The notes beneath the pieces are model-generated. The model was not told the origin of the DNA, searched no databases, and saw nothing but the letters and a program-made list of their open reading frames with translations. The position numbers and the translations under genes are program-made. From positions 45,996 through 109,995 of the forward strand of contig JAFLUA010000007.1 in the NCBI GenBank assembly GCA_022508985.1: a stretch of 64,000 nt of DNA. Reading direction: 5' to 3'. Of this stretch, positions 1 through 8,133 are shown in pieces; position 1 is the first letter of the stretch; every line of letters starts with the position of its first letter. This DNA comes from Muribaculaceae bacterium. GTDB taxonomy: Bacteria > Bacteroidota > Bacteroidia > Bacteroidales > Muribaculaceae.

Positions 1-289
1 CTATTGTTATTTGCCCGCAATCAAGAAGAGTACAACCGAAATTGATGTATACATCGTTACCGATGCTTATGTTTTTGCCGAATTCGCATGTAAAGTTGGG
101 CTCCATCCATACTCGTTCTCCTACTTTTTTGAAAAGTTGTCGCATGAGCTCCTGGCGTTTTTCAACTTCTTCGTCTTCTGTGCGATTAAACTCCTTAAAA
201 AGCTTTTTTGCTTTAACTCTTAGGTCAAATAAATCGGCGTCAAAATCATTATAAATTTGATGCTCTTGCATTTTATCCCATTCAGTCAT
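1..289 (-). CDS. Maltose/galactoside-type sugar O-acetyltransferase, N-terminal part (cut by window edge)
   Basis: The first 96 codons of a leftward gene whose remainder lies outside the window. The start is the ATG read from 289. The peptide begins MTEWDKM and has a helical, charged Mac-type N-terminal domain (about residues 1-60), then WMEPNFTCEFGKNISIGNDV and NFGCTLLD, the opening turns of a left-handed beta-helix. This layout is that of the Maa/LacA family, which transfers acetyl groups from acetyl-CoA to sugars in the cytoplasm. The hexapeptide repeats and catalytic histidine are beyond the edge, so the exact substrate cannot be judged. Confidence 0.85.
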   Translation of the reverse strand, partial: MTEWDKMQEHQIYNDFDADLFDLRVKAKKLFKEFNRTEDEEVEKRQELMRQLFKKVGERVWMEPNFTCEFGKNISIGNDVYINFGCTLLDCGQITI

Positions 290-320
290 AATATATTGGT
301 TATTTTGTTCTATAAAATAA

Positions 321-340
321 AAGCCACTCTGTGGTGGCTT
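321..340 (-). terminator. Intrinsic terminator of tRNA-Ser
   Basis: AAGCCAC and GTGGCTT form a 7-bp stem with a 6-base loop. On the minus strand it follows the tRNA-Ser 3' end directly and is followed by TTATTTTAT. It therefore probably ends the tRNA transcript ahead of the acetyltransferase start. Confidence 0.6.
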
Positions 341-346
341 CATTTG

Positions 347-433
347 CGGAAAGACAGGGATTCGAACCCTGGGTACCCGTAAGGGTACAACGGTTTTCGA
401 GACCGCCCCGATCGACCACTCCGGCATCTTTCC
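347..433 (-). tRNA. tRNA-Ser (anticodon CGA)
   Basis: The minus strand reads GGAAAGA at the 5' end and TCTTTCC plus G at the 3' end, which pair as a 7-bp acceptor stem with discriminator G, normal for serine. The anticodon loop CTCGAAA gives CGA. A long variable arm built on GTACCC and GGGTAC marks it as a class II tRNA. The T-loop is GGTTCGAATCC. The 3' CCA is not encoded. It decodes UCG. Confidence 0.95.
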
Positions 434-467
434 TTGTGGTGCTTGGCTTTTATCGCTTTTGCGACTG

Positions 468-497
468 CAAAGTTACAAAGACTTTTTAATTACGCAA
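468..497 (-). promoter_or_regulatory. Promoter of tRNA-Ser
   Basis: On the minus strand a TTG (-33 type) is followed after 19 bases by TAACTTTG, matching the Bacteroidetes sigma consensus TAnnTTTG. It lies about 35 bases upstream of the tRNA 5' end. Confidence 0.6.
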
Positions 498-557
498 TAT
501 ATACTACCAAAAAAATGACATAAATAATTATTAATTATAGCTATCTGAGTGCCTATC

Positions 558-1427
558 TTACGCTTGGTGATACACTCTGTTGCGCCACAGAAAATAAAGG
601 GCCAATGCGCTAAATAGTGCGCTAACTATTGTAATGGTTGGTGACCATAGCGTTGGTTCGTCACTAAAACTATCAAGCCCTTCTGCCTTGATTTGGTACC
701 AAGCTGTTATGACAAACATCAGATTGTTCAATATATGCGCGGCAATGGGGGCCCAGATGCTACGGCTCCATATAAGAAGATAACCAAAATAAGCACCGAG
801 TAACACTCTGGGTATAAAACCGAAGAGTTGGAAGTGTAATGCCGAAAAACAAATAGCTACAACCCATATGGCCACGTGGCTGTTGACTCCACCGGTTAGT
901 AGCAAGCGTAGGAAGCACCCGCGGAAAAGTATTTCTTCGGCAAAGCCTGCAAAAACACCTATTATAAGTGCGTTGACAATGAGATTGATAGCGGAGGTGT
1001 CGGCCATCATGCTTTTAATAAGCTCAAAGGCGTTGTTCTCGATTTGGCGGGCAGCTATTTCAAAATCGCTCATCGACGCGGGGAGCGACAGATGATAATT
1101 CCAATATATTATGGCCTCTTGCAAGGGTATTGATATAAAAAGAAGTGCGGCTATAATGCAATATGTTAAGGCTGTAGGCTTTCGTGTGAGACAAAGTAAT
1201 TCAGCCGGTTTTCGGCTGACAAAAATTGCCGTAACTACGGCAGGAACGATGAAAGCAAGCACGTCTTGTATTACAGTGCTAATGCGAATTGCCCCGAGTG
1301 GTTTGTCTATCATGATTCGTCCGAGTAAATACGATAGTGCGCTTGTCATTATAAAGCAGACTAAAAACAGGCAGAGTAATAGTAATAGCCTTTGTCCGAG
1401 TGAAAGCACGAGGTCGGTTTTTTTCAT
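558..1427 (-). CDS. CPBP family intramembrane glutamic endopeptidase
   Basis: A 289-residue polytopic membrane protein of the CPBP/Rce1-like family (Abi, CAAX protease-related). The signature is complete: EE at 164-165 with R169 (FAEEILFRG), H198 in FSALHFQ, and H231 with N235 in HILNN. These are the motif residues of this class of intramembrane protease, so it should be active. The start was set at the ATG at 1427 (MKKTDLV), because a longer frame would run far into trmN6. The trmN6 stop lies 1-2 bases upstream, so the two are probably cotranscribed. Substrate unknown; the family includes prenyl-protein proteases and bacteriocin-immunity proteins. Confidence 0.88.
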   Translation of the reverse strand: MKKTDLVLSLGQRLLLLLCLFLVCFIMTSALSYLLGRIMIDKPLGAIRISTVIQDVLAFIVPAVVTAIFVSRKPAELLCLTRKPTALTYCIIAALLFISIPLQEAIIYWNYHLSLPASMSDFEIAARQIENNAFELIKSMMADTSAINLIVNALIIGVFAGFAEEILFRGCFLRLLLTGGVNSHVAIWVVAICFSALHFQLFGFIPRVLLGAYFGYLLIWSRSIWAPIAAHILNNLMFVITAWYQIKAEGLDSFSDEPTLWSPTITIVSALFSALALYFLWRNRVYHQA

Positions 1428-1428
1428 T

Positions 1429-2139
1429 TTATATTTTGGTGTAAAATGGTTGTACAATAGAAATATATTCATCGGTAAAACTACCATCGTTGTTGCGTAA
1501 ATATAGCGTCTGGGTATCGTATGACCCATCTTTCGGGCTGAAATCCCATAGCAAGCGTGTCGCCGCTTTGCTCGGTGCAGTGTGCACACGAACGAGTTTG
1601 CGGAGCTTGAGCTGAGACAACTCTGCTTCGTAGATTATCTCATGTTCGAGTTCTGACGGGCTTATAAATCCTAAATGTCCATCAGGTTTAAGCCATTTTC
1701 TTGCACTCTTAACAAGGGTGGCATAGTTCAACCCACCACTTTGGTGTCGCGCCAAAGCTCGGGTTTTGTCGTCTGATGTTATGCCGGTAGTGAAATAAGG
1801 GGGATTGCTGATTATCAAATCAATAGGCTCGTTGGGGGTATGTTCTGCAAAGTCGCGGAGCTCGAGTGTTAGCCGCCGGCCCCATCCTGTTTTTGCGAAA
1901 TTTTTTTTAGCAGCGGTGGCAGCATCAATGTCAATTTCGATAGCAGTGATTTGCATATCGCTACACACTTGAGCGGCGATAAGTGAAAGTAACCCCGACC
2001 CACAACCGGCGTCGATTAGGGTGTGGGCCGCGCTATGCATAGGTAAAAACCACGCACCAAGCAATACGCTATCTGTGCTGATTTTCATTCCGCAACCATT
2101 ATCGTCGATATCAAACTTTTTGAAATGAAATACGCCCAC
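1429..2139 (-). CDS. trmN6: tRNA1(Val) A37 N6-methyltransferase
   Basis: A 236-residue Rossmann-fold methyltransferase of the YfiC/TrmN6 family. It should use S-adenosylmethionine to methylate A37 of tRNA-Val in the cytoplasm. Visible motifs are the SAM loop DAGCGSGLLSL (residues 43-53), EID at about 68-70, and the N6-adenine motif NPPY at 112-115. The N-terminus (FHFKKFDIDDNGCGMKI) is typical of the family, and the length is normal. It follows capA after 11 bases and runs straight into the CPBP protease gene. Two tRNA-Val genes, whose product is the family's known type of substrate, lie 5 kb away; that may be coincidence. Confidence 0.9.
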   Translation of the reverse strand: MGVFHFKKFDIDDNGCGMKISTDSVLLGAWFLPMHSAAHTLIDAGCGSGLLSLIAAQVCSDMQITAIEIDIDAATAAKKNFAKTGWGRRLTLELRDFAEHTPNEPIDLIISNPPYFTTGITSDDKTRALARHQSGGLNYATLVKSARKWLKPDGHLGFISPSELEHEIIYEAELSQLKLRKLVRVHTAPSKAATRLLWDFSPKDGSYDTQTLYLRNNDGSFTDEYISIVQPFYTKI

Positions 2140-2150
2140 AACTATATCTT

Positions 2151-3227
2151 TTATTTGACTACAATTTTGCTTTCAGACACTCCTATGTTATGTCTATCGA
2201 AAATATCACGGGCGCGCTTAGAAAAATCACGTGCACGGGTCTTCCATATCGCGCTTTCAACGCTATCTGCTTCCATAACGCGGAAATTGTTTTCAGGCGA
2301 TGAGCCGGCGATGGTGAAAAGCAAATGATAATTGGCTTCAACAAGATGAACTTTCCCGAGATAATCATGCGACAACTTCACCCGTACAAGAGCTCCGCCG
2401 CGTGTGTCGGCCGTTTTCATATCTGACACAAAATTGCCGAGAGAATATACGATGAGCACTTTTTTGTTGTGATAGCGGTTGTCTCTAAACTCCATTGGCT
2501 GTATTACGTGCGGATGAGAGCCTATAATCATATCAACGCCAAGAGCCTCAAGAAAATCAGCTAAATTTTGTTGTGCTTTATTTGGCAACAACTTGTATTC
2601 ATCGCCCCAATGTATGCATACACAGAGCATTTCGGCACCGGCAGCCTTGGCAGCCTCTACATCGGCTTTAATTTGTGCCCGGTTAATATAATCTACAACG
2701 ACGCCATCGCGTGGCGATAGGCCGTTAGTGCCGTAGGTGTAATTAAGAAAGCCTAATCTGAACCCGTTAATGCCCTTAATCATCGGCAGTGCCATTGAGC
2801 GCGATGTGCTGTCGCAATATGTGCCAATATGGTCGAGACTGCGCTTGTTAAGTTCGCTTATAGTAGATTTGAGTCCGTGAGTCCCCCTATCGAGCGTATG
2901 ATTGTTGGCGGTAAGAAAAAGGTCGAATCCGGCATCTTTGAGGGCATCGACAAATTCTGTCGGGGCGTAAAAGCACGGATAGCCTGTATGAGTACCTGCG
3001 CCAACAGGCGTTTCGAGGTTGACTACAGCGTAGTCAGCAGCGCTAACAAGTGGTTTTATTGCAGAAAAATAGGAGGAGTAGTCGTAGCTGCTGTCAGATT
3101 TCCGTGCGGCATTGAGCTGCCCTTGATGCTGCATGGCGTCCCCTACAAAGAGCAATTCCGTATCGCCGTATCCCGAAAGAAGAGACACTATCGATACAAA
3201 AACGGGAACAAGCCATGAGGCAATCAT
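2151..3227 (-). CDS. CapA/PgsA-type metallophosphatase-fold exported protein
   Basis: A 358-residue protein with a hydrophobic N-terminal segment (about residues 3-18) that is a signal peptide or anchor. It is followed by the CapA fold related to calcineurin-like phosphoesterases. Motifs in order: GDAM (29-32), NLETP, TANNHTLDRG, HWGDEY, SHPHVIQP and YSLGNF. The His/Asp ligands of the family look intact. Relatives take part in poly-gamma-glutamate or capsule export, but no pgsB/C genes are nearby, so the substrate is unknown. It sits 12 bases after folD in the panC operon, a housekeeping context. Confidence 0.85.
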   Translation of the reverse strand: MIASWLVPVFVSIVSLLSGYGDTELLFVGDAMQHQGQLNAARKSDSSYDYSSYFSAIKPLVSAADYAVVNLETPVGAGTHTGYPCFYAPTEFVDALKDAGFDLFLTANNHTLDRGTHGLKSTISELNKRSLDHIGTYCDSTSRSMALPMIKGINGFRLGFLNYTYGTNGLSPRDGVVVDYINRAQIKADVEAAKAAGAEMLCVCIHWGDEYKLLPNKAQQNLADFLEALGVDMIIGSHPHVIQPMEFRDNRYHNKKVLIVYSLGNFVSDMKTADTRGGALVRVKLSHDYLGKVHLVEANYHLLFTIAGSSPENNFRVMEADSVESAIWKTRARDFSKRARDIFDRHNIGVSESKIVVK

Positions 3228-3239
3228 CGTTGCCTAAAC

Positions 3240-4127
3240 TTAATCGCGCGCCTCGGCGGCTTGTAATGTATTAAGCATCAGTGATACGATGGTCATCGGA
3301 CCAACGCCGCCCGGCACCGGGGTTATGGCAGAGCATTTTGGTGCAACATTTTCATAATCGACATCGCCACTTAGACGAAAGCCCGATTTGCGCGACGAGT
3401 CGGGCACTCGTGTCGTACCTACGTCGACAACGATAGCGCCATCGGCTACCATATCGGCCGTGATAAAGCCGGGGCGCCCGATTGCCGCAACGAGGATATC
3501 GGCACGGCGCGTAACAGAGGCGAGATTGGGGGTGGCGCTATGACATACCGTTACGGTGGCATCGCCTTGTGGACCTTTTTGCAACAACATTGCTGCCAAC
3601 GGCTTGCCTACAATGTTGCTGCGGCCTACGATAACTACGTTTTTACCGGCTGTTTCAATGTTGTGGCGGCGCAACAACTCAACGATACCTGCAGGTGTCG
3701 CGGAATGAAAGCAGGGCAGGCCCGTTGATTGGCGGCCTACGTTTACCGGATGAAAACCATCGACATCTTTCGACGGGTCGATTGCTTCGATAACAGCTTG
3801 CTCATCAATGTGATGAGGCAATGGTAGTTGCACTATAAAACCATCAACTTCAGGGTCTTTGTTAAGCCTGTCGATTTCAGCCATCAAGACAGCCAGGTCG
3901 AGTGGCGTTTCTTTAGTGCTTTCGAGGCGGATAAGCGACGATTTGAATCCACAGTCGGCGCATGCCTTAATCTTATTGGCAACATATGTTTCACTGCCGC
4001 CGTCGTGCCCTACAAGAATTGCGGCAAGATGGGGGGCGCGGTGGCCCTGCGCCACGCGAGAGGCTACTTTAGCAGCGATTTCTGCCTTTATAGCTGCTGC
4101 TGTTGCTTTACCGTCGATTATCTGCAT
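3240..4127 (-). CDS. folD: Methylenetetrahydrofolate dehydrogenase / methenyl-THF cyclohydrolase
   Basis: A 295-residue bifunctional enzyme interconverting 5,10-methylene-THF, 5,10-methenyl-THF and 10-formyl-THF with NADP. Family signatures are [13 protein letters not shown] (Tyr48 and Lys52 are the expected catalytic pair), [11 protein letters not shown], the nucleotide site [12 protein letters not shown] and the C-terminal [10 protein letters not shown]. The length is normal and no key residue is missing. It lies 18 bases after ffh. It feeds one-carbon units to purine and formyl-Met synthesis and, together with glyA elsewhere in the window, completes the serine-to-folate route. Confidence 0.97.
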   Translation of the reverse strand: MQIIDGKATAAAIKAEIAAKVASRVAQGHRAPHLAAILVGHDGGSETYVANKIKACADCGFKSSLIRLESTKETPLDLAVLMAEIDRLNKDPEVDGFIVQLPLPHHIDEQAVIEAIDPSKDVDGFHPVNVGRQSTGLPCFHSATPAGIVELLRRHNIETAGKNVVIVGRSNIVGKPLAAMLLQKGPQGDATVTVCHSATPNLASVTRRADILVAAIGRPGFITADMVADGAIVVDVGTTRVPDSSRKSGFRLSGDVDYENVAPKCSAITPVPGGVGPMTIVSLMLNTLQAAEARD

Positions 4128-4145
4128 AGTGTGTTGATTTTTATA

Positions 4146-5486
4146 TTATCGGCGACGCATTTGCTGCATTTGGCGCATCATTTGTTTAGGGTTAGAACCC
4201 ATGTTGCTCACTTGATGCATCATTTTGCGTATTTGGTCGAATTGCTTCAATAGACGATTCACATCTTGTACTTTCGTACCTGAGCCTTTGGCGATACGCT
4301 GTATACGTGTGCCGCGCAGACACTCGGGATGCTCACGTTCGTATGGTGTCATCGAACCGATTATAGCCTCAATGCCTTTGAACGCATCGTTGTCGATGTC
4401 GACGTCTTTTATGGCCTTGCCTACGCCGGGTATCATAGATGCGAGGTCTTTGAGGTTGCCCATCTTCTTGATTTGGTTGATTTGTTTGAGGAAATCGGTG
4501 AACGTAAATAGATTTTTACGTAATTTCTTGGCGAGTTCTTCAGCCTCTTTTTCATCGTATTGAGCTTGCGCTTTCTCAACGAGCGATACAATGTCGCCCA
4601 TGCCAAGAATACGGTCGGCCATACGGGCAGGGTAGAATATGTCTATACCATCGAGGCCTTCGCCTGTGCCTACAAATTTTATAGGCTTGTCAACGACGCT
4701 GCGTATCGATAAGGCGGCACCACCGCGAGTATCGCCGTCGAGCTTCGTAAGTACTACACCGCCGAAATCAAGACGATCGTTGAAGGTCTTGGCTGTGTTT
4801 ACGGCATCTTGACCCGTCATTGAATCGACAACGAAAAGTATTTCACCCGGAGTGATGGCGTCCTTAATAGCCTCGATTTCATCCATCATTTCATCGTCGA
4901 CGGCAAGACGGCCTGCAGTGTCGACAATGACAAGGTCGTAGTTGTGCTCTTTGGCGTATGCTACGGCACGTGTGGCTATTCCTATAGGGTCTTTAACGCC
5001 ATCTTCGGTATATACGTCTACACTTATCGATTCGGCAAGAACTTTCAACTGGTCGATAGCAGCCGGGCGATACACGTCGCAGGCTACAAGAAGTGGTCGC
5101 ATCGATTTCTCCGACTTGAGTTTCTTGGCGAGTTTGCCGGTAAACGTTGTTTTACCCGAACCCTGAAGACCCGACATAAGTATTATCGCCGGACGGCCTG
5201 TTAGCGTCAACGGTGCCGCTTCGCCACCCATTAGGCTGGCCAACTCATCGTGCACTATCTTCACCATAAGCTCACCGGGCTTAATGGCGTTGATAACGTT
5301 CTGCCCGAGTGCTTTTTGCTTTACGGTATCGGTGAAGGTCTTGGCTACTTTATAGTTTACGTCGGCATCGAGGAGGGCTCGGCGTACATCTTTAAGAGTT
5401 TCGGCAACGTTGATTTCTGTGATACGGCCTTGTCCTTTGAGAAGCTTGAAACTGCGTTCAAGGCGGTCGCTTAGTTTTTCAAACAT
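4146..5486 (-). CDS. ffh: Signal recognition particle GTPase Ffh
   Basis: A 446-residue SRP54 homologue that binds signal sequences on ribosomes and delivers them to FtsY. Domains: N-terminal helical bundle (1-90), G domain with P-loop GLQGSGKTT (106-114), DTAGRL and TKLDGDTRGG, then a methionine-rich M domain. The tail ends in a run of Met, Gln and Arg (KQMMRQMQQM). The length is typical. It follows panD after 27 bases. The SRP RNA gene was not found in the window. Confidence 0.97.
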   Translation of the reverse strand: MFEKLSDRLERSFKLLKGQGRITEINVAETLKDVRRALLDADVNYKVAKTFTDTVKQKALGQNVINAIKPGELMVKIVHDELASLMGGEAAPLTLTGRPAIILMSGLQGSGKTTFTGKLAKKLKSEKSMRPLLVACDVYRPAAIDQLKVLAESISVDVYTEDGVKDPIGIATRAVAYAKEHNYDLVIVDTAGRLAVDDEMMDEIEAIKDAITPGEILFVVDSMTGQDAVNTAKTFNDRLDFGGVVLTKLDGDTRGGAALSIRSVVDKPIKFVGTGEGLDGIDIFYPARMADRILGMGDIVSLVEKAQAQYDEKEAEELAKKLRKNLFTFTDFLKQINQIKKMGNLKDLASMIPGVGKAIKDVDIDNDAFKGIEAIIGSMTPYEREHPECLRGTRIQRIAKGSGTKVQDVNRLLKQFDQIRKMMHQVSNMGSNPKQMMRQMQQMRRR

Positions 5487-5513
5487 ATATTTATCGGGTA
5501 TTGGTCGTGGTAA

Positions 5514-5867
5514 TTATTTTACAAGTCGGTTAGTTGCAGTGTCGGGGAAAATAACGGTTGGCTTGAAGTCGCGGGCTTCCTCTGGAGTCATAGTGGCATA
5601 ACTCATTATAATTACAATGTCGCCCGGTTGCACTAAGCGTGCGGCAGCTCCGTTGAGGCAGATTGTTCCTTCACCTCTTGGCCCGGCTATCGTATAGGTG
5701 TCGAGGCGTGCGCCATTATTGTTATTTACTATAAAGACACGCTCGCCGGGAAGAATGCCGGCTGCATCGAGTAAATCTTCATCGATAGTAATGCTACCGA
5801 TATAATCGAGGCAAGCCTCGGTAACGGTAACACGATGTATTTTGCTTTTTAATACTTGGATATACAT
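5514..5867 (-). CDS. panD: Aspartate 1-decarboxylase proenzyme
   Basis: A 117-residue pyruvoyl enzyme making beta-alanine from aspartate for pantothenate. The self-cleavage site is visible as YIGS with Gly24-Ser25, the same numbering as in E. coli; Ser25 becomes the pyruvoyl group. Lys9 and the segment RLDTYTIAG are also as expected. It starts 1 base after the panC stop, so translation is probably coupled, and the two neighbours act in the same pathway. Confidence 0.97.
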   Translation of the reverse strand: MYIQVLKSKIHRVTVTEACLDYIGSITIDEDLLDAAGILPGERVFIVNNNNGARLDTYTIAGPRGEGTICLNGAAARLVQPGDIVIIMSYATMTPEEARDFKPTVIFPDTATNRLVK

Positions 5868-5868
5868 T

Positions 5869-6717
5869 TTAGTATCGAATGTTATCTATTAGGCGGACTC
5901 CGCCACAATATACAGTAGCGCATCCCACACAACCTTCCGAGCCGGCATCGCCCCAGCGTGTAACAGCTTGCATCGTGAGCGCATCTACAATCTGAAAATA
6001 CTCAGCTTCAAGGCCTTCGGTGGCGTTGATGGCCGTTTCTGTTGCGGTGGCAACTTCGATGGGGCTCATCTCTTTGGCCTTGAGGTCGAGGCTCGCAAGT
6101 AGTAAAGCCCGTATCTGCGGAGCAATAGCGCGAGCCTCGGGTGTGAGGCGCACGTTGCGCGACGACATAGCCAACCCGTCGGCTTCGCGGACAATAGGGC
6201 AGGGTACTATTTCGAGTTTAAACCCTTCGAGCTCGACCATACGCTTTATAACGGCTATTTGCTGGAAATCTTTTTCACCGAAATATGCGCGTGTTGGTTT
6301 GGTTAGTGCAAAAAGCTTGCTTACTATCTGTGCCACGCCATTGAAGTGCCCGGGACGCATTGCGCCCTCCATGACTTCAGCTACGGGCCCAAGATCGAAA
6401 ACGCGTGTATCGGCTTCGGGATATACCTCTTCGACGCTCGGAATGAATGCGTAGTCTACATTGCAGGCTTCGAGCATTCGGCAATCGGCTTCTTCTGTAC
6501 GTGGATAAGTGCGAAGATCGTCGGGGTTGTTAAACTGGGTCGGATTGACGAAAACGCTAACTATGACGATGTCGTTTTCGACACGTGCTCGCTCAACTAA
6601 CGAACGGTGGCCGGCGTGAAGCGCTCCCATCGTCGGAACAAGGCCTATTGTTTGCTGCGACTGTAGGGCCGAATCTACTACTTCGCCCAAGCGTTTTACT
6701 ATACGGATAATTTCCAT
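5869..6717 (-). CDS. panC: Pantothenate synthetase
   Basis: A 282-residue ATP-dependent ligase joining pantoate and beta-alanine. The nucleotidyltransferase signature [10 protein letters not shown] holds His34 and His37, and the second motif [15 protein letters not shown] and SSRNVRL are in place. The C-terminal ATP lid domain is complete. It is the first gene of a leftward operon with panD, ffh, folD, capA, trmN6 and a CPBP protease, all separated by 1-27 bases, downstream of a clear promoter at 6762-6792. Confidence 0.97.
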   Translation of the reverse strand: MEIIRIVKRLGEVVDSALQSQQTIGLVPTMGALHAGHRSLVERARVENDIVIVSVFVNPTQFNNPDDLRTYPRTEEADCRMLEACNVDYAFIPSVEEVYPEADTRVFDLGPVAEVMEGAMRPGHFNGVAQIVSKLFALTKPTRAYFGEKDFQQIAVIKRMVELEGFKLEIVPCPIVREADGLAMSSRNVRLTPEARAIAPQIRALLLASLDLKAKEMSPIEVATATETAINATEGLEAEYFQIVDALTMQAVTRWGDAGSEGCVGCATVYCGGVRLIDNIRY

Positions 6718-6761
6718 TTATCTATTGTTTCAGGCTACTTCGTGCCTATTGTTTTCGCCTG

Positions 6762-6792
6762 CAAAATTAATCATTTATAATAATATGGCAAA
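6762..6792 (-). promoter_or_regulatory. Promoter of the panC operon
   Basis: On the minus strand TTTG, a 19-base spacer and TAATTTTG match the Bacteroidetes consensus exactly. The predicted start of transcription is about 40 bases before the panC ATG. A second TAACTTTG (plus-strand 6838-6845) lies further upstream but lacks a -33 partner. Confidence 0.75.
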
Positions 6793-6935
6793 AAATGACC
6801 TCAATTAGCTTTAGCCCTTCGTTGTGTCTTTCTACTGCAAAGTTAAGGGTGTTTTGTTTATTATCTTGATAATATGTGTATTACGTTCTAAAATTTTCTG
6901 CTTTTGCGTTTTTTTTGAAAAAAAATTGTCAAAAA

Positions 6936-6967
6936 TTTGTTTAAGTGAAAAATTGACAGTAATTTTG
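6936..6967 (+). promoter_or_regulatory. Promoter of the tRNA-Val pair
   Basis: TTTG at 6936-6939, 20 bases, then TAATTTTG at 6960-6967, about 20 bases ahead of the first tRNA-Val. No second consensus is seen between the two tRNA genes, so both are likely read from here. Confidence 0.75.
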
Positions 6968-6987
6968 CAACGCTTTTGGCAAGGAAC

Positions 6988-7062
6988 GGGCGTTTAGCTC
7001 AGCTGGTTCAGAGCATCTGCCTTACAAGCAGAGGGTCGGCGGTTCGAATCCGTCAACGCCCA
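6988..7062 (+). tRNA. tRNA-Val (anticodon UAC), copy 1
   Basis: Acceptor GGGCGTT pairs with AACGCCC, with discriminator A. The anticodon loop CTTACAA gives TAC (UAC). The T-loop is GGTTCGAATCC. CCA is not encoded. The 75-base gene is identical to the copy 130 bases downstream. Confidence 0.96.
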
Positions 7063-7117
7063 CAAAGTTAGTAAATGTTCCTTGTCGTAAAGTTCCCTCT
7101 CGTAGGGATAAAATTTA

Positions 7118-7192
7118 GGGCGTTTAGCTCAGCTGGTTCAGAGCATCTGCCTTACAAGCAGAGGGTCGGCGGTTCGAATCCGTCAACGCCCA
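7118..7192 (+). tRNA. tRNA-Val (anticodon UAC), copy 2
   Basis: Identical over all 75 bases to the copy at 6988-7062, while the bases outside both genes are unrelated. It is followed by a terminator hairpin at 7206-7234, consistent with one two-tRNA transcript. Confidence 0.96.
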
Positions 7193-7205
7193 CAACCGAG
7201 AATGG

Positions 7206-7234
7206 TGCCGGAGTGATATGCTTCCGGCATTTTT
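7206..7234 (+). terminator. Terminator of the tRNA-Val transcript
   Basis: TGCCGGA (7206-7212) pairs with TCCGGCA (7223-7229) and is followed by TTTTT. It is a short, convincing intrinsic terminator. Confidence 0.75.
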
Positions 7235-7388
7235 ATATGCCGATATGTGATATTGCGGAGTAATAATTTCCGATAGTTGAAGGCAAAATGAAGGTGGTGG
7301 CGCCACATGTTAGAATGCATCTGCCTTGATTAAACAATTATTTTCTGCAAAATAACGACACATTGAGAGGTTTAAGACAAGATTTTCA

Positions 7389-7396
7389 TACCTTTG
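7389..7396 (+). promoter_or_regulatory. -7 element placed for a leaderless zinc-ribbon mRNA
   Basis: TACCTTTG fits TAnnTTTG and ends 4 bases before the ATG at 7401. Transcription would then begin at or within a few bases of the start codon. The -33 element is poor: the nearest TTG is 23 bases upstream. Confidence 0.45.
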
Positions 7397-7400
7397 TAGT

Positions 7401-7574
7401 ATGGAAAAGAAAATTAAATGTTTATATTGTGGCAAAATCGGTTCAAATATGTTGGCCGATCCACACGACTACACTGTTGTTTCTATTTACCACAGCAAGC
7501 GAACTGATACAGAGTACTACTACAAGTGTCCACACTGTTGCCAAATAACTATTTATCTTTCGACTCCAAAGTAA
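7401..7574 (+). CDS. Small zinc-ribbon protein (57 aa), function unknown
   Basis: A 57-codon frame starting MEKKIKCLYCGKIG and ending in TAA. It has two cysteine knuckles, C7-x2-C10 and C43-x2-C46 (with C47), the ligand pattern of a zinc ribbon. A tyrosine-rich strand (TEYYYKC) lies before the second pair. The frame was chosen because both knuckles are intact and a TAnnTTTG element sits just upstream. It has no signal peptide, so it is probably cytoplasmic. It lies upstream of cysteine-free L31 and the znuA/znuC genes, so a tie to zinc status is possible but unproven. I do not recognise a named family. Confidence 0.6.
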   Translation: MEKKIKCLYCGKIGSNMLADPHDYTVVSIYHSKRTDTEYYYKCPHCCQITIYLSTPK

Positions 7575-7630
7575 AATAGAGCTCCAAAAAAACTTTCTGA
7601 AGGTAGGGGCAAAAAAAGAGTCGTAAAAAG

Positions 7631-7661
7631 TTGTCAGTATGGCAGAAAATGTGTAAATTTG
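7631..7661 (+). promoter_or_regulatory. Promoter of rpmE2
   Basis: TTG at 7631-7633, 20 bases, then TAAATTTG at 7654-7661. The leader to the ATG would be about 70 bases. No Zur-like palindrome could be recognised by eye. Confidence 0.6.
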
Positions 7662-7738
7662 CGGGCCATTACGAAAAAAGCGTCTTACCAACGCTATAAT
7701 AAGTAACTGATTAATACGTATTAAAGAGATAAATAGCA

Positions 7739-7993
7739 ATGAAAAAAGACATTCATCCCTCCAACTATCGTGAAGTGGTTTTCAAAGATATGTCTAACGA
7801 CGAAATCTTTATCACTCGTTCGACTGTTGCCACACGCGAAACCATTGAGGTTGATGGCGTTACCTATCCTTTGGTAAAACTTGAAATCACAAGTTCTTCA
7901 CACCCATTCTTTACCGGTAAGCAGAAACTCGTCGACACCGCTGGTCGTGTTGATAAGTTCATGAGCCGCTACGCAGTGCGTAATAAAAAGTAA
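7739..7993 (+). CDS. rpmE2: 50S ribosomal protein L31 type B
   Basis: An 84-residue type B L31: [19 protein letters not shown], then the conserved [20 protein letters not shown] and FMSRY. It contains no cysteine, so it is the zinc-independent form; the zinc form carries CxxC. In several bacteria the zinc-free paralogue replaces the zinc form when zinc is scarce. In Bacteroidetes type B L31 is often the only copy, so regulation cannot be assumed. It has its own promoter and converges on znuC. Confidence 0.95.
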   Translation: MKKDIHPSNYREVVFKDMSNDEIFITRSTVATRETIEVDGVTYPLVKLEITSSSHPFFTGKQKLVDTAGRVDKFMSRYAVRNKK

Positions 7994-8053
7994 TTGCCAA
8001 AAAAACAGCCTCGACCAATGCGCATGGTTTTGAGGAGGTCACGAAAAATAGCG

Positions 8054-8078
8054 AGGGCGTGTCACGATGATGCGCCCT
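8054..8078. terminator. Weak hairpin between convergent rpmE2 and znuC
   Basis: AGGGCG and CGCCCT pair over 6 bp around a 13-base loop, then TTG. There is no long T run. It may slow transcription from either side, but the call is weak. Confidence 0.35.
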
Positions 8079-8133
8079 TGTAGTATATTGTTGTCTAACG
8101 TTTTATGCCGCAAAAGGTGGCTCTAAACTTAAG

